Shown here piece by piece: positions 36,163-45,180 of a stretch of DNA of 64,000 nucleotides. Position 1 is the stretch's first letter; each line of letters starts with the position of its first letter. Source of the DNA: an uncultured Dokdonia sp. (GTDB taxonomy: Bacteria; Bacteroidota; Bacteroidia; Flavobacteriales; Flavobacteriaceae). The stretch is taken from the NCBI RefSeq assembly GCF_947496725.1, contig NZ_CANMDS010000006.1, positions 62,001 through 126,000 on the forward strand. Direction: 5' to 3'. The position numbers were made by a program, and so were the translations under genes. A model generated the notes under the pieces. It did not search any database. It was not told where the DNA came from and saw only the letters and a program-made list of their open reading frames with translations.

Positions 36163-38289
36163 ATGTCTATGCGTATAATTTTCGTATTCCTTTCACTTAT
36201 CTGCAGTGCTACACTAAGCGCCCAAACCACACTTACAGCAGATGCTATAGTGCAAAAGGCAATTGATAATAAATCACAAAATGACCCTCGAGAAGCGCTA
36301 GAGTCATTTTCGCTACACGCATATGAGAAAACGATTATCACAGACAGCCTCAACGGGAGCTCACACAACTTCTTTTCTGAAAAGGCTAGTCTAGTACAAT
36401 ATGACCGTGAGAGCGACTTTACAGAAGAAATTATGGGCTACCAGCTGGCTGGTTTTAAGAGCCCAAGGTATGAAGTCTTTGCTGTAAACATACAGTCTCG
36501 CTCATTTTATGACAGTGATTTTGTCATTTTCAATAATAGATATGCCGGCATACTCTCTAAAAGAGGCGTACGTAACTACAACTATACACTTCAAGAAACT
36601 GCTCCTGGAGAAGATTACATTATTTCATTTACCCCAAAAGCACCTAAACGCATCCCGGGGCTTACAGGCACAATGGTTCTTGACCAGAGAACATTTGCTA
36701 TAAAGGACATTAAAGTACGCATAAGCGACAAGCTCAATATCGTATTGAACCAAGAATACACGTACATAGAAGAAAACAACATTTATCTACCTGTACGTAG
36801 AGAACTATTTTTAGACAAGGGAAGTGAAGACAGACAGCTTTCGTTTTTTAAGGGACGTATCTCTATTGGTACTATTGAAAATGAAGTGCTAGAAAATATG
36901 GTAAGCCGCAAGTTTTTAGTGTCTACCACAACAATGAGTGATTTTAAAGTAAACACTCCAATAAATAAAGAGCTTTCAAAATATGCAATTACCTTTGACC
37001 AAGGCGCTAGTGAAAAAACAGAAAGTTTCTGGCAAAAATACCGCCCCGAAAAACTCACAAGCAAAGACAAGCGAAGCTTTTCTGAAATAGAAAAAATAGT
37101 AAATGCCGAAAATATTGAACGTAGACTAGGTACTACAAACAACTTTAGTATAGGCTACTTTAGCTTTAAAGCTTTTGATTTTGATCTTACCTACCCTGTG
37201 AAGTTTAATAACTATGAGGGATTACGACTAGGCATAGGCGGCGTTACAAATGAGTCTTTTTCAAAACGCTTTAGACTAGAAGGCTACACAGCATACGGTT
37301 TTAAGGATAAAGATCTTAAATATGGAATAGGTGGAGGCTACTTACTTAATCCAGATAAAGGTGCTTGGATCTCTGCGACATATAATAGTGACCTCGAGGA
37401 AGTAGGTAACTATGCATATCTCACAGACCGCAGGGTGTACTCACTATTTGAGCCTCGCCTTGTAAATATTACACAGTTTTACAAACACCGCACAACGCGC
37501 ATTAATCTAGAGTACAGACTTACCCCACAAATATTATCTGAATTTCAAATTGCCCATAGACGCTTAGATCAGACCACACCCTACCGCTACAATAAAGATG
37601 GTGAGATTATACGTGATTATGATGTTACAGAGGCGACAGCATCTTTTAGATGGAGCCCGTCTAATAAATATTTAAAAACAGATAGCGATGTGCTTCCAGT
37701 TTATGAGGGTCACCCCATCATCTCTGGACAAATCTCTCAAGCAGTAGACGGTCTAGGTGGCGATCTTGCATTTACAAAACTGGCTGCAAAAATGTTTTAT
37801 CGTGTAGACAGACTCAATAAAACGGCAACCGAAGTTCTTCTTGAGGGTAATATTGCCTTTGGAGACTTACCTATTACCCACCTCTTTCACGCATTTCCAA
37901 ATGCACCTACTAAGGAAACCATACTGCAGCGATTTTCTGTAGCAGGAGTCAATAGTTTTGAGACTATGTATTTTGGCGAGTTCTTTTCAGATAGATTGTT
38001 TACTGCTCAAATCAAGCACAGACTCGCGCCTTTTAATATCTCAAAGCGCTTCAAGCCAGAGATGGTCTTTATAAGTCGTTTTGCGCTAGGCGACATACGC
38101 AATCCAGAAGACCACCTTGATATAGACGCTTTTGGCTCATTAAGCAAGGGATATACTGAAACGGGTTTTGAACTCAATAAGCTTCTTTTCGGTTTTGGTA
38201 CGAGTTTGACATATCGTTATGGGGCTTACCACTTACCTAACTGGGAAGACAACATTGCATTTAAGTTTACTTTCAACCTAAAACTTTAA
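36163..38289 (+). CDS. DUF5686 outer-membrane protein
   Basis: 708 residues. A signal peptide (ending CSATLSAQ, about residue 21) leads directly into the DUF5686 region; the CarboxypepD_reg-like domain often fused in front is absent here. The central part has SFHxYEKT- and GxLSKRGVRNYNY-like motifs, and the C-terminal half is rich in barrel-like strands ending FKFTFNLKL. Predicted outer-membrane beta barrel of unknown function. It starts 20 bases after the frr terminator and is monocistronic. Confidence 0.83.
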   Translation: MSMRIIFVFLSLICSATLSAQTTLTADAIVQKAIDNKSQNDPREALESFSLHAYEKTIITDSLNGSSHNFFSEKASLVQYDRESDFTEEIMGYQLAGFKSPRYEVFAVNIQSRSFYDSDFVIFNNRYAGILSKRGVRNYNYTLQETAPGEDYIISFTPKAPKRIPGLTGTMVLDQRTFAIKDIKVRISDKLNIVLNQEYTYIEENNIYLPVRRELFLDKGSEDRQLSFFKGRISIGTIENEVLENMVSRKFLVSTTTMSDFKVNTPINKELSKYAITFDQGASEKTESFWQKYRPEKLTSKDKRSFSEIEKIVNAENIERRLGTTNNFSIGYFSFKAFDFDLTYPVKFNNYEGLRLGIGGVTNESFSKRFRLEGYTAYGFKDKDLKYGIGGGYLLNPDKGAWISATYNSDLEEVGNYAYLTDRRVYSLFEPRLVNITQFYKHRTTRINLEYRLTPQILSEFQIAHRRLDQTTPYRYNKDGEIIRDYDVTEATASFRWSPSNKYLKTDSDVLPVYEGHPIISGQISQAVDGLGGDLAFTKLAAKMFYRVDRLNKTATEVLLEGNIAFGDLPITHLFHAFPNAPTKETILQRFSVAGVNSFETMYFGEFFSDRLFTAQIKHRLAPFNISKRFKPEMVFISRFALGDIRNPEDHLDIDAFGSLSKGYTETGFELNKLLFGFGTSLTYRYGAYHLPNWEDNIAFKFTFNLKL

Positions 38290-38341
38290 TCAACAGGCCT
38301 AGCTGTTTATATTTTTATGAACCTAGGTTAATTTTTTTACG

Positions 38342-38353
38342 CTTTCGCGAAAG
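38342..38353. repeat. Iterated palindrome, copy 13 (intergenic)
   Basis: Perfect core between the DUF5686 and RND transporter genes. Confidence 0.9.
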
Positions 38354-38413
38354 CGGTCTACACATTACCCACAAGCCGCTCGCATTTTCTCCAAGTATCT
38401 GCTCTCAAAAGAA

Positions 38414-38421
38414 TATCTTTG
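38414..38421 (+). promoter_or_regulatory. -7 element of RND transporter promoter
   Basis: TATCTTTG, 19 bases before the ATG at 38441. Confidence 0.5.
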
Positions 38422-38440
38422 CACGGCTTAAAACAAGGCA

Positions 38441-40858
38441 ATGGCAAAATTTCTAAGTAAGGGTTTCTGGGAATCGGTAGCGAGTATTATACTACGCAAC
38501 CGTCCGTTAATAATCATTCTTGTCTTAGCGTTTACTGTATTTTTAGGATTTCAGTGGCGTCATATGAGATTTACATATACGGAGGCAAATCTTCTGCCAG
38601 ATGACCACGAGGTAAATCTAGAGTATCAAAATTTTAAAGATAAATTTGGCGAGGAGGGTAACCTCATCGTGCTAGGTATACAAGACGAGCGCCTCTTTAC
38701 ACCAGAAATACTTACCGCTTGGAATGAGCTCTCTACTAGAATTGCTCAGGCAGATGCAGTTGCACTTTCTTTATCACTTAAGGATTTAAAAATACTAGAC
38801 AAGCAAGAGGAGCCACAGCGTTTTGACCTTGTGCCTTTTATGACAGACAGTACGCTCACCGCAGAGAGTGCTGCTAGTTATAGAAAGTTACTCTTTGACG
38901 ATTTACCGTTTTACGAGAATCTCATTTATAACAAAGAGACAGGTACCGTACGCTCTGCGGTATATCTCAAAAAAGATTTAATAAATACACCAGCCCGTAG
39001 GGACTTTGTGGTGAACGACCTCATCCCTGCCATTGCAGATTTTGAAGCGGCACACGACATTAAAGTTCGCACTAGTGGTATGCCTTACATACGCACACTA
39101 AATGCTCAAAACATTATAGATGAGATAGGCATCTTTGTAGGTGCAGCATTACTGGTGACTTCATTTATATTTTTCTTCTTCTTTAGATCCTACAGAGCCA
39201 CTTTTATCTCTATGGTAACGGTTATAATAGGTGTGATGTGGGCTTTTGGGTTTTTAGGATTACTAGGGTATGAAATCACTGTACTTACAGCTATCATCCC
39301 GCCGCTTATTATTGTGATAGGGATTCCTAACTGTATTTTCTTAATAAATAAATACCAGCAAGAGTATAAAAATCACGGTAACCAAGTAAAAGCACTCCAG
39401 CGAGTGATTACAAAAGTGGGTAACGCCACCTTAATGACTAACATTACTACAGCCTCTGGTTTTGGAACTTTTATCTTAACAGAGAGTTCGCTACTTAGTG
39501 AGTTTGGTGTCGTGGCGAGTATAAATATCATTGCGATATTTTTATTATGCCTTCTCATCATTCCTATTTTATATAGTTATATGTCTCCCCCTAAGGAGAA
39601 ACACCTCAAGCACCTAGGTAAAAACTGGATAGAAGGTTTTGTAGACTGGATGGAACGTATGGTGCGCAACAGGCGTACAACCATTTATGCATCAAGTGTA
39701 TTATTACTTGCATTAAGTATTATAGGGATCTATCAAATACGTATCTCTGGCTCGCTTATAGAAGATATGCCTAAAAAGGCTGGCTTCTACAAAGACATCA
39801 AGTTCTTTGAAGAAGAGTTTGATGGGATTATGCCGCTTGAGATTCTTATAGATACTAAGAAAAAACAAGGTGTAATGAAGCTCTCTACCCTCAAACGAAT
39901 GGAAGAGCTAAGCACTACTATAGAAGAGCAACCAGAGCTCTCTGCTCCTATCTCTATTGTAAATCTTGTGAAGTATGCAAAGCAAGCTTACTTTAATGGT
40001 AACCCTAAGTACTACCAACTCCCTACCAGCAACGAGCGCAACTTTATACTGCCGTATGCAAAGAGTTTTGATAATGACGAAAACCTTATGGGAGCCTATG
40101 TAGACAGTACGGGGCAATATGCTAGAATCACTACATTTATGAAAGATGTAGGCACAGACAAGATGGAGCGTGCCGAAGAAAATATACAGCTCAAAATCGA
40201 TAAACTCTTTCCAGAAGAGCGCTATGAGGTGACAATGACGGGTACAGCTCTCGTTTTTCAAAAAGGAACAGACTACCTCGTGATGAACCTCGTGATAAGC
40301 CTATCACTAGCCATATTACTCATTGCATTATTTATGGCGTGGATGTTTAAATCACTACGTATGATTATTGTATCCCTTATCCCTAACCTACTACCACTAC
40401 TTGTTACAGCAGGTATGATGGGCTTTATAGGCATCCCTATCAAGCCATCTACCATTCTTGTTTTTAGTATTGCCTTTGGGATCTCTGTAGATGATACAAT
40501 ACACTTTCTTGCCAAATACAGACAAGAACTCAAAGCAAACAAGTGGAAGATTAAAAAGTCTGTGTATGCCTCGCTACGTGAGACGGGAGTAAGTATGTTC
40601 TACACTTCTATTGTGCTTTTCTTTGGCTTCTCGGTATTTATGATAAGTAGTTTTGGCGGTACAGTAGCACTAGGCGGTCTTGTGAGTGCAACGCTATTAT
40701 TTGCAATGCTTGCAAATCTTCTATTATTACCATCACTCCTACTCTCTCTTGAGTCTGAAATTGCAAATAAAGATGTCTTTAAAGAACCTGCACTTCAAAT
40801 TGTAGATCGTGAAGGTGATGAAGATCCGACTGGTACTAAAACTAAAGACAAGCAATAA
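38441..40858 (+). CDS. RND/MMPL superfamily transporter
   Basis: 805 residues with the two-fold RND pattern: a membrane segment at about 20-38, a periplasmic domain, a block of five segments (about 210-390), a second single segment (about 410-430), periplasmic domain and five more segments (about 610-770). GISVDDTIHFLAKYRQ in the second half carries the acidic proton-relay residues. Proteins of this single-gene type are related to hopanoid/lipid exporters (HpnN-like) and MMPL proteins rather than tripartite drug pumps; no membrane-fusion or TolC gene is adjacent. Substrate unknown. Confidence 0.88.
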   Translation: MAKFLSKGFWESVASIILRNRPLIIILVLAFTVFLGFQWRHMRFTYTEANLLPDDHEVNLEYQNFKDKFGEEGNLIVLGIQDERLFTPEILTAWNELSTRIAQADAVALSLSLKDLKILDKQEEPQRFDLVPFMTDSTLTAESAASYRKLLFDDLPFYENLIYNKETGTVRSAVYLKKDLINTPARRDFVVNDLIPAIADFEAAHDIKVRTSGMPYIRTLNAQNIIDEIGIFVGAALLVTSFIFFFFFRSYRATFISMVTVIIGVMWAFGFLGLLGYEITVLTAIIPPLIIVIGIPNCIFLINKYQQEYKNHGNQVKALQRVITKVGNATLMTNITTASGFGTFILTESSLLSEFGVVASINIIAIFLLCLLIIPILYSYMSPPKEKHLKHLGKNWIEGFVDWMERMVRNRRTTIYASSVLLLALSIIGIYQIRISGSLIEDMPKKAGFYKDIKFFEEEFDGIMPLEILIDTKKKQGVMKLSTLKRMEELSTTIEEQPELSAPISIVNLVKYAKQAYFNGNPKYYQLPTSNERNFILPYAKSFDNDENLMGAYVDSTGQYARITTFMKDVGTDKMERAEENIQLKIDKLFPEERYEVTMTGTALVFQKGTDYLVMNLVISLSLAILLIALFMAWMFKSLRMIIVSLIPNLLPLLVTAGMMGFIGIPIKPSTILVFSIAFGISVDDTIHFLAKYRQELKANKWKIKKSVYASLRETGVSMFYTSIVLFFGFSVFMISSFGGTVALGGLVSATLLFAMLANLLLLPSLLLSLESEIANKDVFKEPALQIVDREGDEDPTGTKTKDKQ

Positions 40859-40914
40859 GCCTGTAAACACATAATAGTGACTATTGCACTTTTATAAAGC
40901 TAAGCGCTAGCGCG

Positions 40915-40922
40915 TATCTTTG
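40915..40922 (+). promoter_or_regulatory. -7 element upstream of the PNPOx-like gene
   Basis: TATCTTTG, 12 bases before the ATG at 40935. Confidence 0.5.
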
Positions 40923-40934
40923 TAAAAAAAGGCA

Positions 40935-41480
40935 ATGCTAGATCAATATTTTGACGAGGTAAAAAAGGAGTTCTCCCTGGGTATTAATAAGAAAGGGCAT
41001 CCTTTTAGATACATTACTTTAGGCACGGTAGATGCAGGTGGTGTCCCGCAGCTACGCACCGTAGTACTGAGGCAAGTACAAGACGACCTCTCGCTACGTA
41101 TCTATACAGATAGCAGATCCTCAAAAATCGCTCAGCTATTACAAAACCCTACGGCCAGTTTACTTTTTTATCACCCTAAAAAGTTACTTCAGGTCAAGGT
41201 GACCGCTACGGCAAGTGTTATTACAGACCCAACAGAGCTTGCCAAATACTACACGGGCGTGCAACCTAATTCAAAAAAAGATTATACCACCGCACAGCCT
41301 CCTGGAGCTACCCTTTCAAATCCAGATGAAGTCTCTTATCTAGAGGCAACACATTTTTTTACCATTATAACATTTGCTCCTACACAGATAGAATACCTTC
41401 AGCTTAAGAGGCCTAACCACATACGAGCATCGTTTACAAAGACTAATGATGAGTGGGAAGGAAGGTTTATAAATCCTTAA
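40935..41480 (+). CDS. Pyridoxamine 5'-phosphate oxidase family flavoprotein
   Basis: 181 residues with the split-barrel FMN fold: PFRYITLGTVDAGGVPQLRTVVLR, then RIYTDSRSSKIAQL and LLFYHPKKLLQVKV. It is about 30 residues shorter than true PdxH and lacks the C-terminal PNPOx dimerisation extension, so it is better named a PNPOx-like protein than PdxH. Natural substrate unknown. Single gene between the RND transporter and asnS. Confidence 0.82.
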   Translation: MLDQYFDEVKKEFSLGINKKGHPFRYITLGTVDAGGVPQLRTVVLRQVQDDLSLRIYTDSRSSKIAQLLQNPTASLLFYHPKKLLQVKVTATASVITDPTELAKYYTGVQPNSKKDYTTAQPPGATLSNPDEVSYLEATHFFTIITFAPTQIEYLQLKRPNHIRASFTKTNDEWEGRFINP

Positions 41481-41487
41481 AATTACG

Positions 41488-41499
41488 CTTTCGCGAAAG
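41488..41499. repeat. Iterated palindrome, copy 14 (intergenic)
   Basis: Full 20-bp form except the final flank; eight bases after the PNPOx-like stop codon. Confidence 0.9.
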
Positions 41500-41581
41500 C
41501 GTACTAAAAACCCACATTACCACCGCGCACAGCTAGCTCAAGTTAGGGTGTTTTACCTTACGCCCTACGGCAAAAAACTTT

Positions 41582-41589
41582 TATATTTG
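41582..41589 (+). promoter_or_regulatory. asnS: -7 element of asnS promoter
   Basis: TATATTTG about 34 bases before the asnS ATG. Confidence 0.5.
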
Positions 41590-41623
41590 CCCACTGTCAA
41601 GCAAACCCGAAAAAATAACACAT

Positions 41624-43066
41624 ATGACACATACACCTATAGTAGAATTACTGAGTAGTGATTCTATTCATCAAGAATTTACCGTAAAAGGGTGGGTACG
41701 ATCTTTTCGTGCAAACCAGTTTGTAGCTCTTAATGATGGCTCTACGATAAATAACCTACAGTGTGTGGTTGATTTTGAAAATACAGACCCTGCGTTACTT
41801 AAACGTATTACCGTAGGTGCTGCAGTGGCTATTACTGGTACCCTAGAAGAAAGTCAGGGTGGAGGACAACGCGTTGAGATTAAAGTAAAAGAAGTCGAGA
41901 TAGAAGGTGATGCAGATCCAGAGGAGCTTAAAAAAACCATCTTATCGCCTAAGCGTCACACGCTAGAAAAGCTACGTGAGCAAGCACACCTAAGAGTACG
42001 TACAAATACCTTTGGGGCAATTATGCGTTTACGCTCTAAGCTCTCTTTTGCAATACACGAGTACTTCAATAAAAACGGATACTACCACGCACACACACCT
42101 ATTATAACTGGTAGTGATGCAGAGGGTGCTGGTGAGATGTTTCGCGTAAGCGCACTAGACCCAGAAAACCCACCACGTAAGGAAGATGGGACTATAGATT
42201 ATAGCAAAGACTTTTTTGGAAAAGAGACTAATCTTACGGTATCTGGACAGCTAGAAGGAGAGACCTACGCGCTAGGTCTAGGTAAGATTTACACCTTTGG
42301 ACCTACCTTTAGAGCAGAAAATAGTAACACCTCGCGTCACCTTGCAGAGTTCTGGATGGTAGAACCAGAGATGGCTTTTTGTGATCTTGATGGTAATATG
42401 GACCTCGCCGAAGATTTCATCAAGTATGTGATAAACTACGCGCTAGAAAACTGCCAAGACGATCTTGCCTTTCTAGAAGAAAGACAGACTAAAGAAGACC
42501 AGTCTAAGCCTGCGGCAGAGCGTGCTGCAATGCCACTACGTGAGAAGCTTCACTTTATAGTAGATAACAACTTTAAACGTGTGAGCTACACAGAGGCGAT
42601 AGACATCTTACGTAATAGTAAGCCTAACAAGAAAAAGAAATTTAAATACCCTATAAACGAGTGGGGTGCAGATTTACAGTCTGAGCACGAGCGTTTTCTG
42701 GTAGAGAAGCACTTTAAGTGCCCTGTTATCTTATTTGACTACCCGGCAAATATCAAAGCTTTCTATATGCGTCTTAACGAAGATGGTAAGACCGTACGAG
42801 CGATGGATGTACTCTTCCCAGGTATAGGTGAGATGGTAGGAGGATCACAACGTGAGGAACGTCTGGATGTACTTAAAGAAAAAATGGCAGCCTTAGACAT
42901 CTCTGAGGAGGAGCTTTCTTGGTACCTAGACACGCGTAAGTTTGGAACGTGTACACATAGTGGTTTTGGCCTTGGTTTTGAGCGCCTTGTACTCTTTGTG
43001 ACTGGTATGACAAACATACGCGACGTGATACCTTACCCACGTTTTCCGGGTCACGCAGAGTTTTAG
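41624..43066 (+). CDS. asnS: Asparagine--tRNA ligase
   Basis: 480 residues: OB-fold anticodon-binding domain (about 1-115) followed by the class II catalytic core. Motif 2 TFRAENSNTSRHLAEFWM and motif 3 GFGLGFERLVLFVTG are intact; the ITGSDAEGAGEMF region binds the amino acid. It carries the long insert between motifs 2 and 3 usual for bacterial AsnRS. It charges tRNA-Asn directly. Its terminator borders the repeat island downstream. Confidence 0.97.
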   Translation: MTHTPIVELLSSDSIHQEFTVKGWVRSFRANQFVALNDGSTINNLQCVVDFENTDPALLKRITVGAAVAITGTLEESQGGGQRVEIKVKEVEIEGDADPEELKKTILSPKRHTLEKLREQAHLRVRTNTFGAIMRLRSKLSFAIHEYFNKNGYYHAHTPIITGSDAEGAGEMFRVSALDPENPPRKEDGTIDYSKDFFGKETNLTVSGQLEGETYALGLGKIYTFGPTFRAENSNTSRHLAEFWMVEPEMAFCDLDGNMDLAEDFIKYVINYALENCQDDLAFLEERQTKEDQSKPAAERAAMPLREKLHFIVDNNFKRVSYTEAIDILRNSKPNKKKKFKYPINEWGADLQSEHERFLVEKHFKCPVILFDYPANIKAFYMRLNEDGKTVRAMDVLFPGIGEMVGGSQREERLDVLKEKMAALDISEEELSWYLDTRKFGTCTHSGFGLGFERLVLFVTGMTNIRDVIPYPRFPGHAEF

Positions 43067-43085
43067 AAAAAAGTTTTTTAGTACG

Positions 43086-43097
43086 CTTTCGCGAAAG
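43086..43097. repeat. Iterated palindrome, copy 15 (after asnS)
   Basis: Perfect core with one degenerate outer flank (AGCAT), between the asnS stop and its terminator. Confidence 0.9.
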
Positions 43098-43111
43098 CAT
43101 ACACACCGCAT

Positions 43112-43148
43112 AAAATCCAATGTACTTAGGTATGTTGGATTTTTTTTG
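43112..43148 (+). terminator. Terminator of asnS
   Basis: AAAATCCAA pairs with TTGGATTTT, extended inward by TGTAC/GTATG with two wobbles, then eight T. Confidence 0.8.
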
Positions 43149-43162
43149 TGTTAAAGAAATCG

Positions 43163-43214
43163 CTTACTCGGGTGAAACATCCTCCCTAGCCCTCTTTCGA
43201 AGGAGGGGACTTTA
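43163..43214. repeat. Dispersed 52-bp repeat, copy 1
   Basis: Begins CTTACTCGGGTGAAACAT and ends GGGGACTTTA, with an internal CCTCTTTCGAAGGAGG hairpin. Copy 2 at 43371-43423 differs by one inserted G and one T-to-C change. Confidence 0.85.
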
Positions 43215-43224
43215 ATAACGTCAG

Positions 43225-43350
43225 GTTCAGTTTCAAGTTCAAGTTCAGTTTCAAGTTCAAGTTCAGGTTCAGGTTCGATTTCAAATTCAAGTTCAAGTTC
43301 AGGTTCGATTTCAAGTTCAAGTTCAAGTTCAAGTTCAAGTTCAGTTTCAA
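43225..43350. repeat. Hexamer tandem array (21 units)
   Basis: Twenty-one head-to-tail hexamers of the forms GTTCAA, GTTCAG, TTTCAA, GTTCGA and ATTCAA. The strand is strongly asymmetric and pyrimidine-rich in steps. No spacers, so it is not a CRISPR. One frame reads as Ser-rich sequence but has no start. Confidence 0.9.
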
Positions 43351-43370
43351 CTTTTCCTAATTAGTGCGTG

Positions 43371-43423
43371 CTTACTCGGGGTGAAACATCCTCCCTAGCC
43401 CTCCTTCGAAGGAGGGGACTTTA
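43371..43423. repeat. Dispersed 53-bp repeat, copy 2
   Basis: Direct repeat of 43163-43214, on the same strand, on the far side of the hexamer array; the pair flanks the array. Confidence 0.85.
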
Positions 43424-43452
43424 GTGGTGGTTTAGAAACAAATTCGGCTTCT

Positions 43453-43565
43453 GTCATCTCGACCTTAGGAGAGATCTCATTATCTAGCTCAGGGAGGTTG
43501 CTTACTCGTCGTTCTTACTCAGACCTGCTTACTCATATGCGATTTCTCCACAAGGTCGAAATGAC
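43453..43565. repeat. REP-like inverted pair
   Basis: Left arm 43453-43478 starts GTCATCTCGACCTT; right arm 43539-43565 is nearly its reverse complement (GTCATTTCGACCTT...GGAGAAATC when reversed). The 60 bases between contain three GCTTACTC/CTTACTC words. Elements of this shape are common non-coding repeats in Flavobacteriia. Confidence 0.75.
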
Positions 43566-43570
43566 GAAGG

Positions 43571-43614
43571 ATTTCAAGTTCGATTTCAGTTTCAGTTTCA
43601 ACTTCAACTTCAAA
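43571..43614. repeat. Second short hexamer block
   Basis: Seven hexamers (ATTTCA, AGTTCG, GTTTCA, ACTTCA types) related to the main array. The following 43615-43818 holds no recognisable feature apart from AT-rich upstream DNA of the next gene. Confidence 0.7.
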
Positions 43615-43818
43615 ACCCCTTTTCAAAATAAAATTTCTTTTTGATATGCCTGAAAACGTAGTCATTACAATGATAAGTTGTATTTTGGTGATGAATAATA
43701 ATCCAAATTAATTATCTAAAATCAAATTATTAATACGTCTTCTTTCTTTTACCCAGTAAGTGCTTCACTTTAACCCGTGATAAGCCTACAATAAATCCAC
43801 AAGGAAAGACCGCGTAAA

Positions 43819-44352
43819 ATGTATCAAACTATGGCAGAGATACCTGACAACATTATCCCTGTACAAGAAGCAGATAACTTGTACAAAACTTATGGAGATG
43901 ATCGCGCTCCTATAATAGAAAAAGACGTAAACGACCAATATAGAGGTCAAGACCCTCCTTATGAAGCGACAAGATTTGTCACTGCAAATTATGACAAGCT
44001 AAAAGCATATATCGCTTTTATAGATCAAGAATCAAAAGAAGCAGGAGTAACTCCAAAAGGGCTACGTATCTATTTTGGGGCAACAGAACCTACTAAAGGT
44101 AAACCTGGTAGAGAGACGGTGTTCTTTAACCCAGTAGCTGCCTTTAAGGGTGTAGATGGCGATATTTCTTATGCTATTCACACAGACTTAGATGGTAACA
44201 AACAAGCAATCACCGTAGGTGATGTGATAGATGGAAAAATACCTAAGCCTTCTGACACAGAATTAGTTAATGGAGGTGTGCAAAGTCTCGCTGGAAACAC
44301 GGTAACGTTCCCACCACCACCGCATTCTAACGATCCTAATGATTACCACTAG
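43819..44352 (+). CDS. Uncharacterised protein A1, paralog of lipoprotein A2
   Basis: 177 residues of an unrecognised family. It aligns along its length with the lipoprotein at 45181: VQEADNLYKTYGDDRAPI, LKAYIAFIDQES, GLRIYFG, ETVFFNP and a Pro-rich tail PPPPHSNDPNDY. Unlike A2 it has no signal peptide or lipobox; only about 14 residues precede the conserved part, and an in-frame stop at 43792 rules out a longer start. The upstream repeat island may have replaced its export signal. Paired with membrane protein B1 19 bases downstream. Localisation is uncertain and it could be a decayed copy. Confidence 0.7.
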   Translation: MYQTMAEIPDNIIPVQEADNLYKTYGDDRAPIIEKDVNDQYRGQDPPYEATRFVTANYDKLKAYIAFIDQESKEAGVTPKGLRIYFGATEPTKGKPGRETVFFNPVAAFKGVDGDISYAIHTDLDGNKQAITVGDVIDGKIPKPSDTELVNGGVQSLAGNTVTFPPPPHSNDPNDYH

Positions 44353-44371
44353 TAAATACCAACCATAATAA

Positions 44372-45016
44372 ATGCATCCACTTACGATTATAGCCTATTC
44401 TTCTGAAGTTATAGCCGCTATTTTGGCTAGTATTTATTTTTACAAGTATAATCACACTAACCTAAAATACTTTTTAGGTTATTTATGGTACAACGCTGCT
44501 AATGAATTAGGAGGGTTGTACCTTCTTAACCACGGCTTGAAATTTGAACTTACCAACATATTTATTGTGGTCGCGGTAACATACTATTTAAGCATTATAA
44601 GAAAAGAAGTAACTAGCCGCAACCTTAAACTAACTGCTAGTATTTTAATAATTGCATTCTTACTTATTGTAGTTTCTGACTTAAGCTTAAATGGTTTATC
44701 TGAAGCGTGGAAAATGTCTAACACCCTAGGCTCTACAATCGCTATTATTGGCTTTCTGTTATATTTAATACACACGTTAAAATCAAGCAACCTAACAAAT
44801 TGGTCACGTAATATGATTAATTACTTTGTTGCGGGATTTGCATTATTTTTTATTGCTGGCCCTGTAATTAATTTAGCTCGTATCTTATATCAATATAATT
44901 ATGCACTTAACGTTAGTCTATCATACATTATGGCAATTGTAGCAATTTTAATGTACACCATCTTCTCTTTTGGCTTTATCTATTCTAAAAAAGCATCTGA
45001 GTTAGAAGAGGACTAG
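44372..45016 (+). CDS. Multi-pass (about seven-TM) membrane protein B1
   Basis: 214 residues with about seven predicted spans and hardly any loops. Family landmarks shared with B2 and B3 are SEVIAAILAS followed by FYKYNHT at the end of span 1, LWY in span 2, LKSS between spans 5 and 6, and FGFIYSK closing span 7. A conserved Glu lies in span 1. There is no lysine within span 7, so it is not a retinal protein. I do not recognise the family. It follows A1 by 19 bases. Proposed role: sensor or partner of the histidine kinase encoded downstream (inference). Confidence 0.75.
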   Translation: MHPLTIIAYSSEVIAAILASIYFYKYNHTNLKYFLGYLWYNAANELGGLYLLNHGLKFELTNIFIVVAVTYYLSIIRKEVTSRNLKLTASILIIAFLLIVVSDLSLNGLSEAWKMSNTLGSTIAIIGFLLYLIHTLKSSNLTNWSRNMINYFVAGFALFFIAGPVINLARILYQYNYALNVSLSYIMAIVAILMYTIFSFGFIYSKKASELEED

Positions 45017-45081
45017 ATTAGTTCTTTTTTTATGCTAGTGTAAGCTGCAATGACCCCTGCTCTAGCTACTATCCCCCATAA

Positions 45082-45097
45082 AGGGACATTTACCCCT
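45082..45097. promoter_or_regulatory. Candidate operator, AGGG-N8-CCCT type (copy 1)
   Basis: AGGGACATTTACCCCT, 84 bases before the A2 start. Its reverse complement aligns with the copies at 47465 and 49225 around AAATG(C/T)CC. Confidence 0.4.
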
Positions 45098-45180
45098 ACC
45101 CCACTACTTATAAGGGTAGTATACTTGTATTTCCCTAGCTTGGTTTAAGTTTTAACACTAACCTAAAACCAATTGTACAA

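Noticed and set aside
40935-41480. Naming the flavoprotein pdxH
   Set aside because: It is too short and lacks the C-terminal dimerisation part of PdxH; only the broader family is supported.
43225-43350. CRISPR array
   Set aside because: The repeats are contiguous hexamers without spacers, and no cas gene is present.
43227-43360. Ser-rich coding sequence through the hexamer array
   Set aside because: One frame reads as a Ser-rich run but has no start codon or upstream coding sequence.
43140-43620. Insertion sequence or prophage remnant
   Set aside because: No transposase, integrase or phage-like ORF, and no target-site duplication could be seen; only small non-coding repeats are present.
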